DNA from: Candidatus Methylacidiphilales bacterium
Lineage (GTDB): Bacteria > Verrucomicrobiota > Verrucomicrobiia > Methylacidiphilales > CAZTYG01
NCBI GenBank assembly: GCA_033875315.1
Contig: JANRJG010000014.1
Location: forward strand, 1-64,000
DNA length: 64,000 nt
Reading direction: 5' to 3'
Shown here: positions 38,761 through 49,395 of the stretch, in pieces
Layout: the number at the start of each line of letters is the position of its first letter
Numbering within the stretch: the stretch's first letter is position 1
Notes under the pieces: model-generated
Told to the model about the DNA's origin: nothing
What the model saw: the letters and a program-made list of their open reading frames with translations, nothing else
Databases searched by the model: none
Program-made: the position numbers and the translations under genes

Positions 38761-41700
38761 TCAATTGTCGCAGAGACTGTTCCGATGGCTGCACCCGTCG
38801 CAGCCCCAACAGCCGCCCCCTGCCAAAAGTCCCCACCCATGAGCACGGAGCCCACTCCTCCGGTGACCGCTCCAGTGGCCGTGGAAGCCCCGGTCTGAAT
38901 GGCTCCCCGGATCACAGGGTCGGCGATCCCCTTGACCAAGCCCTGGGTCAGACTGGAGGCGGCAAAGCTGATGCCTCCGGTTATCCCTCCCACCAACGCA
39001 CTTTGGGCTATGTCCCCTCCGGTGATGGCCGCATTGATGGCCCCTGCGGCGGCACTGGCCGCTATCGCTCCGGCCGGTCCTCCCAGGGCCCCCAAGCCCC
39101 CCAAAAATCCCGATATCGCCCCCGTTAAGGCCCCCATGGCGATGTTACCGCCTTGGGCCGCAGCTACGGCCGCTCCCGCTGCCGCCCCCACCGCCGTGGC
39201 GATGAGGATGCCAACAACAATGGCTGTGATGGTGATCGGCTCGTGCCCGCTGGGATCGACGTATTTGAGCGGGTTATTCAGCGAATACGCGTAACGATTG
39301 AAGGTCTGCGGGTTCTGGGGATCGGGCACAATGGTGTCCGCCGAGATGAACCGTCCCAACTCCGGGTCATAATACCGGGCGTTGAAATAATACAGCCCGG
39401 TGTCCTCATCGAAGATCTGCCCGGTGAACCGGTGGCTGACTTCAAAGGCCTGGGTGTTGTCCTGGGACAGTTCCCGCCCGAAGGGCGTGTAGGTGTATTT
39501 CTGCACCACTTCCCCGGACCGGTCGGTCATGATGCTCGACGATCCCAGGTGGTCGCTGTGGTAGTAATAAAACACCGGCGTGAAGACCGGGTTGACCGCA
39601 TGGGCGGGGAAGGAGCAGAAGAAGACGGACAGGAAGGTCAGGAAACAGACGACTTGGACAAAGAAGGTTTTCCACGGGGTGGGGACGTAAGGACCGACGA
39701 CAGTGGACGGATGACGGAGGACGGCGGAAAACCATGAGAGGGTGAATTCAGGGTTGGGAAGAGCAAGGGTGGCCGTGCCGGACGAAAGCGGAGGGGTGAG
39801 GAAAGAGGCACCGGCGGGCAGGATGCCCGCCGGGGCAGGCGGGACGCCCGCGCTCCGACAAACCGAATCGAACCGTCCACCGGTGGCGCGGAGGATGGTG
39901 CGGGCGAAGGAACGGACTCCGGTCCTCCTTCCACCGCCGTGCTTCGCGAGCTCTTGACCGCCATAGCCTTGGCGACGGCGGTTCGCGGTGAACATTCCGT
40001 TGGCTCCCAGCATGAGGCACAGCAGGCCGATCAAGCCGAGGAGGGTGACGGTCAGGGGGTAGCGCTGCATTTCCAGCAGCCAGTCGATGCCTTGTTGGAC
40101 GTGATGGGCCAGGTCGGCGATACCGGGGAGGATGCCCATGGCATCGGCCATGCCTCCGGCGGGCTCGAAGGTGCAGAGGCGCTTGCCATCGGCCAGGACA
40201 TGGCAGAGGGTCTTGCCGTCCTTGATCTCGTAGATGCCGCCGATCCAGATGGTGTAGTGGGTTCCATTGTACTTCCACAGGCGGGAGCCGTCATGGGCAT
40301 AACCAAAAGTTGTGGTGGCATTGCCTCCGGTGACGGAAGCGAGGCGGTTTTCCGGGTCGTAGGTGAGGGTCTGGTCACCCCGGATGGTCATGCTACCGTT
40401 GGCATCGTAGGCGTAGGTCTTGCCATGGGCCTGGGTTACGGCGTGGGGACGACTGCTTCCGTAGGTGTAGGTGGTGGGCACCGCGCCTTCCTGGGAGGAA
40501 ACCATGTTGCCAATGGCATCATAGGTATAGGACTTGGTTCCGGCCATGCCGACGGAGGTCAGGGAGGTCAGGCGGTGGAGGTCGTCGTAGGTGGCGTTGG
40601 AGAAGCTCTGGCTGGCGGAGCCGGAGGGTGACACGGCATCGGCAATACTCTTGATATTGGAAGCTTCATCGTAGGTGTAGGTCAGATCTTGAAGGGCGGG
40701 ATTGGTCCCAGCACGGGTGACGAGCCGCTTGAGACGCTTCGAGTTGGGGTAATACTCGTAGGTGGTGGTCTGGCCGTTGCCTGCCTGGGAAGAGGTGAGC
40801 TGGCCGAGGACATTCCAAACAGGATTGGAATAGAAGACCTCGGTGCCACCGGTTCCGGCAGTGGACTGGATCTGGACGAGGTGACCGGCCGTGTCGTAGG
40901 TGTAGGCCAGGGTGGCTGAGTTGGCCGGATAGGTCACGGTCTGGGGACGGTCGGCTTCGTCGTAGGTGGTCTCCACGGTGTAGGCGCTGGAAGTGACGTT
41001 GAGGTAACGGGTGCTCTTGATGACGCGACCGCGGGCGTCATAGGAGAACTTTTCCCAGCCTTGGGAGTCGGTGATCTGGTGGAGCTGGCCGGGGCCGACG
41101 GTGTAGCCGCTGCTGCCGCTGTCGTAGCTGTAGGTGACCGTGGAGGTGAGGACGCTGAGATGGTTGTAAACATCCTTCTGGCTGATGCGTCCGAGGGGGT
41201 CGGTGAAGTGGAAGTAGACGGCGTTGCCCTTGGCGTCTTCCTGCCAGATCAAACGTCCTGCAGTGTCATAGGCGTAGGACCAGGTGCCCATGTTGGGCTC
41301 GGTCATGCCGGTCTTCTGACCGAGGGAATTGTAGGTAATCTGGGTGACATTGTTGGCATGGTCGGTGGTCTGGACCAGATTACCGACCGGGTCATAGGTG
41401 TAGTCGGTGGTCAGGTCGCCTGCGGCGGTTTCCTCGACAATGACGCGGACGCGACCGTAGGCGTCCTTGAGGGCGCGGTGGGCCTTGCCCATGGGATCAA
41501 GGGTGCGAACGGTCCACGGGTCGCCGCCGATGCTGAACTGGGTGACCACGGGCGCGGTGGGGGAACCGGTTTCCCCGTCCGGCGGGGTGGTGCGGAAGGG
41601 ACGGTTGGCGGCGTCAAATTCTGTCAGGGTGCCGGGGGCACTGGGGTTGAAGGCGGTGAAGGAGGACCCGGCGCTGAACACCGGCAGGGTGGTGTAGTAA

Positions 41701-44700
41701 TTCCGTCCGGCCTCGTCGTAGAAGGTATCGGTGACGCGGAACTGGCCGTTTTCTGCCTCGACACGCTGCTGGATGGAACGGCCCATGCCATCGGCATATG
41801 TGTACGTTTCATGCCCGTTGGCGGTGTCATTGGGATCGTAAACTTGCTCACGGATGCGGTTGAGGGAATTGCCCGCGCCATCAATGCCTCCCAGAAGGTA
41901 GGACGTGCGCGTGCGCCAGAGATTGGCCGGACCGCCGGGGGTGGTGGAGATGCGGGTTTCGGTCAGGCGGAAGAAGGTGTCGTAGGAAGATTCCGCGACC
42001 ATGCCCCGGATATCGGTGGCGCGGGTGATCTGGCCGGAGCGGGCATCGTATTCCGTGGAAGAAGTAAAGGATCCCTTTTGCTGGGTGACGGGGAAGGTGC
42101 GGTAAGTGGGGTCGTATTGCAGGTAGGTCCAGACACCATTGGCCTCGGTCTTGGTTTCGATGTTCCCATAGACGTCATAGCTGAACTGAAGGGATGTGAG
42201 CCAAGTGTTGTCCGAGTCACGCCAGACTTGTTCCGTTAGCACGCGACCAGTTGCCCCATCATAGGTGAACTTGGTCTGCCGGAGCGCGGTTCCTGAGGCG
42301 TTTTTGATGCGGACATACTCGGGCTTATCCGTAATGTAGGCGTTCGAGAGGCTGGCAAAAACCATCTCGTTGACCACTGTGTCAGAGGCCCCGCCGGGGA
42401 GGATGTCGGAAAAGGAGTGGTTGGCCAGGTTGACCGATCCCACTTCGCCAAGATTGGTGGTTTTAGAGAGGTTGCCTTTTTTGGCCGTGGCGATGTTGCC
42501 GCCGTCGTATTCAAACTGCTGGCAAGTGGCGCGGTAGGCCCCTCCTGTTGGCGAAGTGCCGGCATAGGTCAGGCTGATGGTCTGGGCGATGTAGGGAAAG
42601 GTCCAGCCTGTGGTGGAATCCAAAACGACTTCCTCGACTTTGTTGAGCTGGCGGGAGTAAAGATTACCATCACTGCCGTAGGTTTCGGTAAGGAATGGAA
42701 TGCCTTTTTTGGCTTTGGAGCCAGCGTCCGAAAATTCACCCAATGTGGAGCCGTCGCGTCCTCCGGATTGGTGGAAGTATTTGACCGTCTTCATACCACT
42801 GGGGTCGGTCATGGAAGCCTGGTAAAAGCCACGGAATTCGCGTTCGACGGCATCGAACATGCCACCCATATAGGTGTAGGTGGTGGTACCGATGTTGCCC
42901 ATACCATCATTCACGGTGACCGATTGGACGGTTTGGACGGGGAAGGGCAGCAGTCCCTTGGCTTTTTCCGTCCAAGGATCGGTAGTCCAGGGTTTGTCCC
43001 GGTTGTCGTAGGCAGTGGAAGGGAGGTAGGAGACTGCCGTCGTGGCCCCCAGGCCGTTGGTGATGCCGCTCAAGAGATCGGGGAAGGGACCTTTGTTGTA
43101 GTAAACAAAGAAGCGGTCGTAGGGTGGGGCGGCCTTGCGGACGACGCGGTCGAGCAGGCCATCTCCATTCATGTCCAAGAGATCGACTGCTGTGTAGGAA
43201 GTGTCCATCCAACTGACGCTTTGCCACTTTTGCTCAGTGGGAAGTTCGCTCATTACGTTGTTCCACGTAAAAGGAGCGGCAAAGCCGGTACCGGTATTCA
43301 GTTGAACCCGGAAGCTGGTGTAAGGGGCATTGGGGCGACGACTGACGCGGTCGGGCAGACCGTCTCCATTGATGTCGAGCAGGGTGGTATTTACCTTCAG
43401 TTGTTCGCGCCCCACGGGAGCATTCCAGGCATTTCCCGTGTTTTCGGATACGAGGGGGCCCCACCAGACAGGGTCCTCAAAACCCGCTCCGTTGTTGTAT
43501 TGGACTTGGAACTGGTTGTAGGGGGAAGTGTCTTTACGGGCCACGCGGTCAGGCAGACCGTCCCCATTGATGTCGAAAAAGCCGCTGCTGGTATCGCCGG
43601 AATTGTCGCGGCCAAAGATGCTGGACCATGAGTTATCGGTGCTGTAGGGCTGAAAATTGGTCCATTTCCTGAGTGGGCTGAAAGTTGTTCCCTCAAGGGT
43701 TTGGGCCCAAAAGTAGTTGTAAGGGGTGTTCTTCGGTTTGATAACTCGGTCGGGAAATCCATCGCCGTTGATGTCCAACATGGAAACTTCCTTGTCGTTA
43801 TTCTTGCCGAGCGCTCGCCAAGTGGACGAAGCGTCCTCGGCATCGATTCCTGTGTAGGCAACCGGGCTGGATTCGAGGGAATCAGTGCCTTGCCGGCCCT
43901 TGCCGTGTTGGACGTAAATCCGATCGTAAGGGCCAGTATTCTCCTGGTAGGCCCGATCGGGTATGCCATCTCCGTTGAGATCGAGCATATTCATCACGAT
44001 GGAGCCATTGTTCTCTCCCTTGAGGCTCCTCCACGTGGTGCTGGTCTGGTTGCCGCTCAAGGGTTGGATGAGAAACTCTTGGGTAAACTGCGTGGGACCG
44101 TTTTTCCCAGCTTTGTTGTACTGGACAATGTAGCGGTCGTAAGGTGAAGCGGCCTTGCGATTGATTCGATCCGGCAAACCATCCCCGTCCCAGTCCACAA
44201 GGTCGCCGCGGGTTTTTGTCCCATCGAAGGATCGCAGGCTTCGCTTGTCTTCGGCATTGTCCCCCTGCCCGGATACTCCCGTCCACTCGACCGCTTGGGA
44301 TTCAAATTCCAAAGGTTTGTCCTGGTAGGTAAAGGTGGTGGCAGGGAGTGCACTGGTGCCATCCGCGCCATACTGGGTCACGGAAATCAGACGTGAGCGC
44401 AGAGTCGAGTTCGAGGTTGCGTAACCCAGCACATATTTCCGCACCAAACCGGCACCTACCTTGACTCGGATTTCTTTGTAGCGCTTTTTTTGTTCAACTT
44501 TGTAGCAAGCCCGGAAGTCGAGTGAGTCGTCATCACGGTCTTCCAGTTCGAATTCCACAAGGTGTGTGGCACCCAGACCGGAAACGTGTCCATTGTATTC
44601 GATTTTTTGCAAGTAAAGAGCCCCACCATCGTTGGAATAGGTGATGAGGGTGATGTTGCCATTGACGTCCTCTACTTTGTCCAATGCCCAGCGGAAAGTT

Positions 44701-45530
44701 CCGGTGCCATTTCCGGTATTCCAGCCGGGTTTGGGATTGTCCATGCGGGAGTTGGCCGCTTGGCCAAAGTAGAACTTGTTACCTGAACGATCCGTGATCA
44801 GCCAATAGCCGGCGGAGTAGACACAATTCAGGAAAGCACTCTCGGTTTTGGCCCGGTAAACGAACCCTCCCGGAGCTGTGGCGTCGGGAACTTTGACCAG
44901 CTCGGCGTTGACTCCACCGAAAGAAATGACAAAGCCCCTATTGTCATCATATTGAGAAAGGGCATTGCTGCCCGACCAAGAAACTGGAACGCCCTTCTTT
45001 CCATTGCGCTGAATGTAGCCCAACTCCAAACTCCAACCAACCCCGCAAGGGCCGTTTCCACCAGAGGAATTATAAGCAATGGACAGCTTGGGTTCAGCCC
45101 CCTGGCGTGCCGGGGCCACCTGAATCGGATAACCATAAGAAAATCGCCCTGTGTGCAAATCCGTTTGAAAATTCATCCTTGCGCCCTCCGAAAGACCTCC
45201 TCCGGAGTTTTCCGTGCTGCTGTCAGAGGAGGAAGAACCAGCGGTGGCTGTTGAAGCCAGGGCGGCGGTTTCGTCTACCGGGACATCCTTGACTTTTCCT
45301 GTTGAGGGAGCGTTTTTTGAGACTGTAGCATCCGAACTTATGGTCTCTTGACTGCTAGATTCACTCACAATATTCGGCACTGAAGCCTCGATGGGTGCAT
45401 CTTCCGCCATCCCAGCTGGATTGGGATCCGCAATCTGTCCGATGGCTATGAAGCCAGTAAAGAAGACATGGCTAAAACCAAAAATGCGCAGGAATAAACT
45501 GCGATTGAAGCAAAGATTATCGATGTGCAT
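38229..45530 (-). CDS. SpvB/FG-GAP/RHS polymorphic toxin-like protein
   Basis: This 2433-residue protein has a signal-like N-terminus, a Ser/Thr-rich linker (about 45-110), an SpvB-type domain (about 110-330), six FG-GAP-type repeats (D-x-[DN]-G-D-G-x-x-D-R at about 444, 515, 584, 651, 717 and 784), and a long RHS/YD-repeat region (about 1100-1850). An unusual insert with two membrane-like segments follows (about 1870-2000), then the conserved RHS core (HSDHLGSS..., GLYYFNARYYDPELGRFIS, ending NPLKYVDPSG near 2093). Next comes a Gly/Ala-rich hydrophobic pre-toxin stretch and a variable tip of about 175 residues. This is the layout of RHS/TcC-like toxins whose core shell encloses a cytotoxic tip. 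The tip DNA is AT-rich, unlike the rest. No Tc A subunit or T6SS gene is visible nearby. Confidence 0.9.
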   Translation of the reverse strand: MHIDNLCFNRSLFLRIFGFSHVFFTGFIAIGQIADPNPAGMAEDAPIEASVPNIVSESSSQETISSDATVSKNAPSTGKVKDVPVDETAALASTATAGSSSSDSSTENSGGGLSEGARMNFQTDLHTGRFSYGYPIQVAPARQGAEPKLSIAYNSSGGNGPCGVGWSLELGYIQRNGKKGVPVSWSGSNALSQYDDNRGFVISFGGVNAELVKVPDATAPGGFVYRAKTESAFLNCVYSAGYWLITDRSGNKFYFGQAANSRMDNPKPGWNTGNGTGTFRWALDKVEDVNGNITLITYSNDGGALYLQKIEYNGHVSGLGATHLVEFELEDRDDDSLDFRACYKVEQKKRYKEIRVKVGAGLVRKYVLGYATSNSTLRSRLISVTQYGADGTSALPATTFTYQDKPLEFESQAVEWTGVSGQGDNAEDKRSLRSFDGTKTRGDLVDWDGDGLPDRINRKAASPYDRYIVQYNKAGKNGPTQFTQEFLIQPLSGNQTSTTWRSLKGENNGSIVMNMLDLNGDGIPDRAYQENTGPYDRIYVQHGKGRQGTDSLESSPVAYTGIDAEDASSTWRALGKNNDKEVSMLDINGDGFPDRVIKPKNTPYNYFWAQTLEGTTFSPLRKWTNFQPYSTDNSWSSIFGRDNSGDTSSGFFDINGDGLPDRVARKDTSPYNQFQVQYNNGAGFEDPVWWGPLVSENTGNAWNAPVGREQLKVNTTLLDINGDGLPDRVSRRPNAPYTSFRVQLNTGTGFAAPFTWNNVMSELPTEQKWQSVSWMDTSYTAVDLLDMNGDGLLDRVVRKAAPPYDRFFVYYNKGPFPDLLSGITNGLGATTAVSYLPSTAYDNRDKPWTTDPWTEKAKGLLPFPVQTVQSVTVNDGMGNIGTTTYTYMGGMFDAVEREFRGFYQASMTDPSGMKTVKYFHQSGGRDGSTLGEFSDAGSKAKKGIPFLTETYGSDGNLYSRQLNKVEEVVLDSTTGWTFPYIAQTISLTYAGTSPTGGAYRATCQQFEYDGGNIATAKKGNLSKTTNLGEVGSVNLANHSFSDILPGGASDTVVNEMVFASLSNAYITDKPEYVRIKNASGTALRQTKFTYDGATGRVLTEQVWRDSDNTWLTSLQFSYDVYGNIETKTEANGVWTYLQYDPTYRTFPVTQQKGSFTSSTEYDARSGQITRATDIRGMVAESSYDTFFRLTETRISTTPGGPANLWRTRTSYLLGGIDGAGNSLNRIREQVYDPNDTANGHETYTYADGMGRSIQQRVEAENGQFRVTDTFYDEAGRNYYTTLPVFSAGSSFTAFNPSAPGTLTEFDAANRPFRTTPPDGETGSPTAPVVTQFSIGGDPWTVRTLDPMGKAHRALKDAYGRVRVIVEETAAGDLTTDYTYDPVGNLVQTTDHANNVTQITYNSLGQKTGMTEPNMGTWSYAYDTAGRLIWQEDAKGNAVYFHFTDPLGRISQKDVYNHLSVLTSTVTYSYDSGSSGYTVGPGQLHQITDSQGWEKFSYDARGRVIKSTRYLNVTSSAYTVETTYDEADRPQTVTYPANSATLAYTYDTAGHLVQIQSTAGTGGTEVFYSNPVWNVLGQLTSSQAGNGQTTTYEYYPNSKRLKRLVTRAGTNPALQDLTYTYDEASNIKSIADAVSPSGSASQSFSNATYDDLHRLTSLTSVGMAGTKSYTYDAIGNMVSSQEGAVPTTYTYGSSRPHAVTQAHGKTYAYDANGSMTIRGDQTLTYDPENRLASVTGGNATTTFGYAHDGSRLWKYNGTHYTIWIGGIYEIKDGKTLCHVLADGKRLCTFEPAGGMADAMGILPGIADLAHHVQQGIDWLLEMQRYPLTVTLLGLIGLLCLMLGANGMFTANRRRQGYGGQELAKHGGGRRTGVRSFARTILRATGGRFDSVCRSAGVPPAPAGILPAGASFLTPPLSSGTATLALPNPEFTLSWFSAVLRHPSTVVGPYVPTPWKTFFVQVVCFLTFLSVFFCSFPAHAVNPVFTPVFYYYHSDHLGSSSIMTDRSGEVVQKYTYTPFGRELSQDNTQAFEVSHRFTGQIFDEDTGLYYFNARYYDPELGRFISADTIVPDPQNPQTFNRYAYSLNNPLKYVDPSGHEPITITAIVVGILIATAVGAAAGAAVAAAQGGNIAMGALTGAISGFLGGLGALGGPAGAIAASAAAGAINAAITGGDIAQSALVGGITGGISFAASSLTQGLVKGIADPVIRGAIQTGASTATGAVTGGVGSVLMGGDFWQGAAVGAATGAAIGTVSATIEFIGNSTESSHGYMSAPRGQSRTESQISQGNGEIWYGIDQDGLREFSRTGEGKKMWQSLATDERITLVLNPRVESFQQALASHNRVYLSIHSTESGALQFANNNSLTLTQAIRGANVKASVLGINACSPLKHLNAFNGLRLPSTGYKWLSGPALGRNPANTDIFMGLVNVQREIAGK
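39811..39982 (-). repeat. Dispersed repeats inside the RHS coding frame
   Basis: Two perfect hairpins, CCGGCGGGCA/TGCCCGCCGG (39811-39833) and GCGGG/CCCGC (39839-39851), encode AGVPPAPAGILPAG in the RHS frame. Near 39955-39982 the frame reads RRRQGYGGQ. Both peptides are translations of repeats I associate with Verrucomicrobiota intergenic regions. They lie between two membrane-like segments in the insert ahead of the RHS core. No frame is broken. Confidence 0.65.
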
Positions 45531-46333
45531 GGCCTAAAATCCTTGATGAGCAAGCGCTGCCCGCTGAAAGATGCACGCTTTCACTATCAATGACGCGTTT
45601 ACCTTGTCGTCAGAAGCGCCTGGCTTGTTTAGGCTCACTAACTAGCACAACACCGTATACCCCAGTCAAAATAAAAAATAACCAAATTTGAACAAACCCC
45701 GTGTAAATCATCACAAATCAACGAATCTAATTCGGGGACCGATATGTTTATGGCGTTTTCATGTCAACTAGTTTAGCACCCCCTTGAAAGAGGGAGGGGT
45801 CAGGAGGGCTAGAGGGGTTCAGCCACGGAACCAGAAAGTTTCTCATAGTGGCCAAGCTTCCCTACCCAATCACGGGGTGCATTCCTGCATCTCTCCAAGG
45901 CTTTGTTGGCATGGGTCATGTAGTTCGGGAGGTTGCCTGTATCGAGATCGGTTTAGCAACCCACCCTAGCCGATGTCGAGGTGATTGAATGGCGAATGGC
46001 AGAGGGACGAGACCTGAAGGCTGAAACTTGAGTGCGTGCCGCAAAGTGGCCGTGTCCTCTGGACGGAGTCCATCCCGCACCACGGCGGGAGCCGTAAAAG
46101 CAGAAATATGAAACTACAAACCAGATTGTATTCGGGATTCCGGATGCGGGATCTAGGGTTTCTGATGGATGATTTTTGCCGACAGCCGACAGCCGACAGC
46201 CAAAGGCAAACGGGGAAAGGATTCCCCGTCTACAAGAGGGGATGGCATCGGTTTTGCCTCGGGATGCCTCCGGGCTGTTTCGGTCCTTTTCTCTCCCCGG
46301 GCAACGGAGACGCGCAGGCCAGGAGCCTTTTGG
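45531..46333. other. 800-base non-coding region
   Basis: I see no credible gene. The left 250 bases are AT-rich and would hold the RHS promoter. A tandem GCCGACA (three units) is at 46178-46201. Elsewhere there are fragments resembling intergenic junk, such as GAATGGCGAATGGC and GCTGAAACTTGAG. Open plus-strand frames here have no protein-like features. Confidence 0.45.
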
Positions 46334-46834
46334 TCAGAGGGAGAGAAACTTGAAGATCAGGAAGCCGGCACCGCCGAGGGCGACCAAGAATGCCACCAAC
46401 ACCAGCATGGGAAAGCCGCCGGCGCTTTTCCTCGGTTTGGGGAAAGGCGCCAGATTCTTGAAATTGGCCGGACGCCCGGTTTGGGCACCGATGGGCAGGC
46501 TGACCCGGGTCTCGGCCACGGGCATGGGGGCCGCCGCCGCAGATGTCTCGGACTCGTAGGTCATCAGCATGTTGCCCAGCATGACCACGTCCTGGTTCCG
46601 CAGGACCGTCTCGGTTATACGCTCATCATTGACCCGGGTGCCATTGGTCGAACCCAGGTCGATCAGGCGGTAATCGCCGCTTTCGAGGCGGAATTCGGCA
46701 TGGCGGGTCGAAACACTCGGGTGGGCCAAGGCATAGGTGTTGTCCTCTTCCCCGCGACCAATCGTCACCGAGGGTTTGTTGAGATCAAACACCACCCCGG
46801 CGAACTCCGGCGATTTGACAATCAGCTTGGGCAT
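46334..46834 (-). CDS. FHA-domain protein with C-terminal membrane anchor
   Basis: This 166-residue protein is one forkhead-associated domain (about residues 20-90) followed by a linker and one C-terminal hydrophobic segment (GFPMLVLVAFLVALGGAGFL). The FHA phosphothreonine-binding residues are present: VTIGRGEEDN, SVSTRHAEFR and DLGSTNGTRVN. It would sit on the inner membrane with the FHA domain in the cytoplasm and bind phosphorylated partners. It follows carA by 15 bases and may be the last gene of the pyr transcript. The link to pyrimidine synthesis is unexplained. Confidence 0.9.
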   Translation of the reverse strand: MPKLIVKSPEFAGVVFDLNKPSVTIGRGEEDNTYALAHPSVSTRHAEFRLESGDYRLIDLGSTNGTRVNDERITETVLRNQDVVMLGNMLMTYESETSAAAAPMPVAETRVSLPIGAQTGRPANFKNLAPFPKPRKSAGGFPMLVLVAFLVALGGAGFLIFKFLSL

Positions 46835-46849
46835 AAATGAGTGGTAAAA

Positions 46850-48007
<1,158 letters not shown>

Positions 48008-48078
48008 GTGCTTGTCCAGATTCCCTTATGCCCACCCGTCCGGAAAGAAACAGGCGGAATTTCAGCTTTTCCAGGTGC

Positions 48079-49395
48079 TTATCCGTTGTTCCCGTCCATC
48101 CCCTTCTCCATGATCCCGTTTTCCAGCGTCCAGACGCTGCGCCCCCCCACGATCGTCCGCACGGCCCGGCCCTTCAGGTTCATGCCATGGAACGGGGTGT
48201 TTTTCGACCGGGATTCAAACTTTCCTTTGTCCACCGTCCAGGCCAGATCCGGATCGATGACGGTGATGTCGGCCACCGCCCCGGGAGCCAGTGTGCCCCG
48301 GTCCAACCCGAGCAACCTGGCCGGACGGTCGGTCAAGCGGGAGATCATTTCCGATAGGGTCAGGACCCCGCCATGCACCAGGGTGTTGAGGAAGATGCCC
48401 AATTCGGTCTCCAGGCCCACGATGCCGAAGGGGGCGTCGTCGAACTCCACTTCCTTCTCGAACGCGCAGTGCGGGGCGTGGTCGCTGGCCAGGATCTCGA
48501 TCGTCCCGTCCCGCACCCCCTGGATCAGGGCCTGGATGTCGCGCGGCGTGCGCAGGGGCGGGTTCATCTTGAAATCGGTGTCGTAGGATTGAAGCGACTC
48601 ATCCGTGAGGGTGATGTGGTGCGGGCAAACCTCGCCGGAAATGAGCACGCCGCGTTCCTTGGCCTCGCGGATGATGCGCACCCCGCCCGCGGTGGTGACA
48701 TGCTGGCAGTGGACCCGGCAGCCGGTCAGCTCGGAGAGCAGGGCGTTGCGGGCGATGATGATCTCCTCGGCGATGGCCGGCCAGCCGCGCAGGCCGAGCA
48801 GCGCCGACCAATAACCCTCGTTCATGACCCCGTCGGCGGTCAGGGTGTAGTCCTGGCAGTGGTCCATGACCGTGAGGTCGAACATTTTGGCGTATTCCAG
48901 GGCGCGCCGCATGAGCTCGTTGTTCTGGATGCAGCGGCCGTCGTCGGTGATGGCCACCACCCCCGCGCGCTTGAGAGAGCCGATCGGGGCCAGCATTTCC
49001 CCCTGCATCCCCTGGGAGATGCAGCCGGTGGGGAGGACATTGACGACAGCCTGTTCGGCGGCCCTGGCCTTGATCCAGGCGATGGTGTTGGGGGCGTCGG
49101 CGGGCGGGCTGGTGTTGGGCATGGCCACCACGGTGGTGAACCCGCCCGCGGCCGCGGCCCGCGTGCCGGTGGCGATGGTTTCCTTGGCCGACTGTCCGGG
49201 CTCGCGCAAATGCACATGGATGTCGATCAGACCGGGGCAGACGACATACTTCGAGACATCGATGGTCTCCACCGGGATGTTTGGCGGCAGGGATTCGACG
49301 ATGCGGCCATCGAGCACCCGCACGTCCCGTTGCTCGTCGATGGCGCGGGAAGGGTCGATGACCCGCCCGCCTTTGAGGATCAAAGCCCCTTTCAT
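48079..49395 (-). CDS. pyrC: Dihydroorotase (class I)
   Basis: This 438-residue zinc enzyme cyclises carbamoyl aspartate to dihydroorotate. The metal-binding LIDIHVHLREPGQSAKETIA motif is near residues 56-75. A second cluster is EVCPHHITLTDESL and the catalytic aspartate lies in ASDHAPHCAFEKE (about 305). It belongs to class I (AllB-like, about 430 residues), not the shorter E. coli PyrC. Its start overlaps the pyrB stop by four bases. Confidence 0.95.
   Translation of the reverse strand: MKGALILKGGRVIDPSRAIDEQRDVRVLDGRIVESLPPNIPVETIDVSKYVVCPGLIDIHVHLREPGQSAKETIATGTRAAAAGGFTTVVAMPNTSPPADAPNTIAWIKARAAEQAVVNVLPTGCISQGMQGEMLAPIGSLKRAGVVAITDDGRCIQNNELMRRALEYAKMFDLTVMDHCQDYTLTADGVMNEGYWSALLGLRGWPAIAEEIIIARNALLSELTGCRVHCQHVTTAGGVRIIREAKERGVLISGEVCPHHITLTDESLQSYDTDFKMNPPLRTPRDIQALIQGVRDGTIEILASDHAPHCAFEKEVEFDDAPFGIVGLETELGIFLNTLVHGGVLTLSEMISRLTDRPARLLGLDRGTLAPGAVADITVIDPDLAWTVDKGKFESRSKNTPFHGMNLKGRAVRTIVGGRSVWTLENGIMEKGMDGNNG

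Noticed and set aside
46178..46201. GCCGACA tandem as a CRISPR-like array
   Set aside because: Units are seven bases without spacers; it is a simple tandem repeat. I saw no CRISPR array in the window.
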